From the NCBI RefSeq assembly GCF_036311985.1, contig NZ_JAZDCJ010000096.1: 6,788 bases of DNA. One strand, 5' to 3'. The notes below the pieces were generated by a model. That model made no database searches. It was given only the letters and a program-made list of their open reading frames with translations, and was not told the DNA's origin. Below are positions 4,619 through 6,788 of the stretch, piece after piece. Both the position numbers and the translations under genes were made by a program. The DNA is from JAZDCJ01 sp036311985. GTDB taxonomy: Bacteria; Actinomycetota; Actinomycetes; Actinomycetales; Micrococcaceae. Within the stretch, counting starts at the first letter, position 1. Each line of letters begins with the position of its first letter.

Positions 4619-6103
4619 ATGCCGGTCGAGTATGCGGGCACTACAGCTGTCGCGGTGCGACTGCTCCGCTACACCGTGAAACCCAAACCCGGTCAAAGCG
4701 CCAAGGAGCGGGTGCTACACATCGCGGGCCAGAACTGTCGTCCAACAACAGCCGAGCGTGAGTTCGCGGCAACACGACGACGACACGGGACGCAGGGAGC
4801 GAAACGGAAGTCGCCTGCCAAGTACTCCCTTCCCGAGCCCGGTGAAGTTGCCACCTACGTGCGGCGAACACGTCCTAACGGGCGACGGTACTGGGCTGAG
4901 GCAAAGACTGGGGAAGAGGCAACGCACGTCCGCCACGAAGGTGAAGTCGTCCGTCAGGCCGAAGCCCGCCACCTGATCACCTCATTCGGCATCGACGAGG
5001 TGAATCCCGAAGACCCAGACCAGGTCGCGAGGGCGTTCGAGTACGTCGTCGCCAGGCACGCTGCCCTGTATCCGGGGGAGCAGGCCACGTTCGTCGGACA
5101 GGCCGAGGGGAAGGGTGGAAAGTTTCATGTGCACACGACTCGGAACGCCACGCTCTTCGGATCGATGAGCGTCGACGGAACGCTGTACAAGGCAGGTAGG
5201 AAGCTCGCCGGCGACCTCACCGACATTGACAAGATGCGCGAGCGTGCCGATCGGTTCCTCGCCGACCACGGGATGGAGTACGGCCTTGAGCCGCAGCGAC
5301 TTCCTTCCACGTCCGCACGCAAGAAGGACAAGCGCAGCAACCGTGACCGTCGAATGGCAAGGAATGGTGCCGTCTCAAACCACGACAGGATCCGAATTGC
5401 CTTCGAGTCAGCGATGGACGATCCGCGCTCGGTGGACCTGGATAGCTGGAAGGCCGTCATGTCCGAGCACGATGTCACGGTCACCGAGCCCGGATGGAGG
5501 CGAGGAAAACCTCCGAAGGTGCCCCGGCTGAGCTATCAGTTGGCAGGCGTCGCAACGCCGGTTCGAGCAAGTACGCTCGGCGACCGGTACGACCATTCAA
5601 GCGCGCTTGAACAACTGAGTGCGAACGCGCAGGGGCAACCTCGGGAACCTAGTCCTGAGCCAGTTCTTACGAAGGGTCCACGCCCCCTGACCAAGGTGAC
5701 CGACGAGGAGTTGGCCGCCGCTCAGGTGCTCGTCGCGCGTTTGGCACGCGAGGAGCATGCGTTGCGCGCCGAAGAGACAGAGCTCCTCCAATGGATCGTT
5801 GCCCGAGCCGAAGACGAGGACGTGGCGATCGGTGACATCCTGAACCGGCTTCCCGGCGACCATGACAGGCGGATGCAGGTTATGCATCGGTGGAGCCGAC
5901 TTGGCGTCTCGAAGGGCGCACCACATGAGACAGAGACTGCCACTGTGGAAGAAGCGGACCAGGATGGGCTGACCGAGCACGCGGCAGCGTCTACATTGAA
6001 CGGCCAGGCTTCCGACCGGCGGAGGGAGTGTCAGACGAACGGTGTATCTGGTCCTGGCCTGACCGAAAGGAAAGGCGATGACCGATGTCATCGAGATGAT
6101 TGA
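4619..6103 (+). CDS. MOB_P-like relaxase (mobilization nuclease), C-terminus probably replaced by IS sequence
   Basis: A relaxase nicks one strand at oriT and stays joined to the 5' end during transfer. The 494-aa frame starts at ATG 4619, which overlaps the restored mobC stop; GGGGGAAG lies about 8 bases upstream. Motif order: Y18 in RLLRYTVKP, the likely catalytic tyrosine; GQNCRPTTAEREFAATRRRHG (37-57), matching the G-x-NC-x-P-x-TA block of MobP enzymes; HLITSF (118-123); and the metal-binding HVHTTRNA (H170, H172, N176) after a Gly-rich stretch. A MobP-typical PRLSYQL lies near 302-308 and a charged helical region at 360-400. From about residue 469 the frame runs into the end of the second IS, so the last 26 or so residues (ECQTNGVSG onward) are probably IS-encoded and the native C-terminus is lost. 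The catalytic domain is complete. It overlaps the transposase start by 26 bases. Confidence 0.88.
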   Translation: MPVEYAGTTAVAVRLLRYTVKPKPGQSAKERVLHIAGQNCRPTTAEREFAATRRRHGTQGAKRKSPAKYSLPEPGEVATYVRRTRPNGRRYWAEAKTGEEATHVRHEGEVVRQAEARHLITSFGIDEVNPEDPDQVARAFEYVVARHAALYPGEQATFVGQAEGKGGKFHVHTTRNATLFGSMSVDGTLYKAGRKLAGDLTDIDKMRERADRFLADHGMEYGLEPQRLPSTSARKKDKRSNRDRRMARNGAVSNHDRIRIAFESAMDDPRSVDLDSWKAVMSEHDVTVTEPGWRRGKPPKVPRLSYQLAGVATPVRASTLGDRYDHSSALEQLSANAQGQPREPSPEPVLTKGPRPLTKVTDEELAAAQVLVARLAREEHALRAEETELLQWIVARAEDEDVAIGDILNRLPGDHDRRMQVMHRWSRLGVSKGAPHETETATVEEADQDGLTEHAAASTLNGQASDRRRECQTNGVSGPGLTERKGDDRCHRDD

Positions 6104-6788
6104 TCCTGTGACGGGAGAGATCATCGATCAGCAGCAGATCGCGGAGCAGCTGCTCGCGGAAGCGAAGGAGAAGGGCGTCAGCCTGGTCGGCCCGGACGGG
6201 CTGCTCGCCGGGCTAACGAAGCGGGTGCTGGAGACTGCGCTCGAGGTCGAGATGACCGAGCACCTCGGTTATGACAAGCACCAGCCCAGCACCGGCGAGA
6301 ATGCCCGTAACGGGACGCGGGCGAAGACCGTGATGACCGAGGTCGGTGCAGTGCAGATCGACGTTCCCCGGGATCGTGAGGGGTCGTTCCAGCCGAGGAT
6401 CGTGCGCAAGCGGCAGCGTCGGCTGGACGGGATCGACGAGATCGTGCTGTCATTGACCGCGCGCGGGCTCACGACCGGTGAGGTCGCGGCGCACTTCGAC
6501 GATGTCTACGGAGCCAGCGTCTCGAAGGACACGATCTCGAAGATCACCGACAAGGTGATCGAGGAGATGACCGAGTGGCAGAACCGTCCGTTGGACCGCG
6601 TCTACCCGGTGGTGTTCATCGACGCGATCGTCGTGAAGGTGCGGGACGGGCAGGTGCGCAACAAACCGTTCTACGTCGCCGTCGGCGTCACCACGGGCGG
6701 GGAACGCGACATCCTCGGGATCTGGGCCGGCGACGGTGGTGAGGGCGCGAAGTTCTGGCTCGGCGTGCTCACCGAGATCAAGAACCGC
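6024..6788 (+). mobile_element. Second IS256-family element, truncated by the window edge
   Basis: The element is recognised by its transposase. Its left end is placed near 6024 because GGGAGTGTCA followed by CGGTGTATCTGG, about 50 bases before the transposase start, looks like an IS256-type tip, and because the relaxase frame loses protein character there. The matching right repeat lies beyond the window, so the boundary is provisional. It is inserted in the relaxase gene in the same orientation and is not a copy of the first IS. Confidence 0.65.
6078..6788 (+). CDS. IS256-family DDE transposase, N-terminal 237 aa (partial)
   Basis: The ATG at 6078 has a strong Shine-Dalgarno-like AAGGAAAGG just upstream. 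Family marks: GLLAGLTKRVLETALEVEMTEHLGY (41-65), ARNGTRAKTVMTEVGAVQIDVPRDREG (76-102), GIDEIVLSLTARGLTTGEV (118-136), and the first catalytic Asp in VVFIDAIVVKVRDG (D182). GIWAGDGGEGAKFW follows at 214-227. The remaining catalytic Asp and Glu lie past the window. The EHLGYDKH type differs from the first transposase, which has AEYGRPGP at the matching place, so these are two separate IS lineages. The frame is open to the last base. Confidence 0.95.
   Translation, partial: MTDVIEMIDPVTGEIIDQQQIAEQLLAEAKEKGVSLVGPDGLLAGLTKRVLETALEVEMTEHLGYDKHQPSTGENARNGTRAKTVMTEVGAVQIDVPRDREGSFQPRIVRKRQRRLDGIDEIVLSLTARGLTTGEVAAHFDDVYGASVSKDTISKITDKVIEEMTEWQNRPLDRVYPVVFIDAIVVKVRDGQVRNKPFYVAVGVTTGGERDILGIWAGDGGEGAKFWLGVLTEIKNR

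Larger units (their letters stand above)
4009..4619 (+). pseudogene. mobC: MobC-like relaxosome accessory gene, frameshifted
   Basis: MobC proteins bind oriT and help the relaxase open the strand. The start is GTG 4009, with GGAGG 5 bases upstream. Residues 1-50 are low-complexity. Residues 51-85 (AVAVRMHRDDLDALTAVQRHLGVSRSEALRQAV) look like a ribbon-helix-helix DNA-binding domain. The conserved C-terminal MobC block, RYTRQAFQLQKIGNNVNQIAKVANA, lies in a different frame (4332-4619). The frames meet at a tandem 8-bp repeat, GCCCGACG, at 4333-4348; removing one copy restores a 200-aa protein reading LEARRPVIVEVDGG. As sequenced the product is 196 aa with a scrambled Arg/Ser-rich tail from about residue 112, ending at TGA 4597-4599. 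The restored frame ends in TGATG overlapping the relaxase start. It is either a recent slippage mutation, a phase switch or a sequencing error. Confidence 0.85.

Noticed and set aside
4597..4619. Programmed ribosomal frameshifting in mobC
   Set aside because: No slippery heptamer was seen near the frame crossing, and the exact 8-bp tandem duplication explains the shift more simply.
1..6788. Composite transposon formed by the two edge ISs
   Set aside because: The two transposases are clearly different in sequence and the elements are not copies of one another, so they would not move the core together as a classical composite transposon.
1..6788. CRISPR array, tRNA attachment site, toxin-antitoxin or defence system
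   Set aside because: No spaced direct repeats, no tRNA-like cloverleaf and no recognisable toxin or defence domain were found on either strand.

Overview
The window is a high-GC, actinobacterial-type stretch of mobile DNA; the sequence does not allow a genus call. Support for Actinobacteria comes from GC-rich codon use with G/C in third positions, a GTG start, a possible leaderless transcript, and gene families (two IS256-type transposases, an XRE/integrase/excisionase block, a MobC-relaxase pair) that are typical there. No tRNA, rRNA or CRISPR array is visible, and there is no replication, resistance, defence or metabolic gene.

Layout, left to right. (1) About 1-1418: a complete or nearly complete IS256-family insertion sequence, transposase on the minus strand, with recognisable terminal inverted repeats. 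(2) About 1419-1986, minus: the 5' part of a tyrosine recombinase (integrase) gene, cut off by that IS just before the catalytic domain. (3) 1986-2729, minus: an XRE-family regulator whose stop codon overlaps the integrase start (TGATG). (4) 2730-2818: an AT-richer divergent control region with several dyads and promoter-like elements on both strands. (5) 2819-3043, plus: a 74-residue excisionase/AlpA-like HTH protein, followed by a hairpin. (6) 3105-3386: no convincing gene. (7) 3387-3728, plus: a 113-residue unrecognised charged protein. (8) 3729-4008: a non-coding region dense in inverted repeats, the best origin-of-transfer (oriT) candidate. (9) 4009-4619, plus: a mobC-like relaxosome accessory gene with a frameshift. 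(10) 4619 to about 6023, plus: a MOB_P-like relaxase gene whose 3' end appears to run into a second IS. (11) About 6024 to the window end: a second, different IS256-family element, transposase on the plus strand and cut by the window edge.

The IS-free core (about 1419-6023) reads as an integrative and mobilizable element, or a plasmid-integrated piece of one. The regulator, integrase and excisionase would control integration and excision; oriT, MobC and the relaxase would prepare the DNA for transfer by a conjugation machine supplied elsewhere. As sequenced the element looks decaying: the integrase has no catalytic domain in the window, mobC is frameshifted by what looks like an 8-bp tandem duplication, and the relaxase probably has an IS-derived tail.

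The points most worth checking are the 8-bp slippage mutation in mobC, the long inverted repeat with a nic-like motif just before mobC, and the compact repressor/integrase versus excisionase switch. All product names come from reading motifs by eye; no database search was run.
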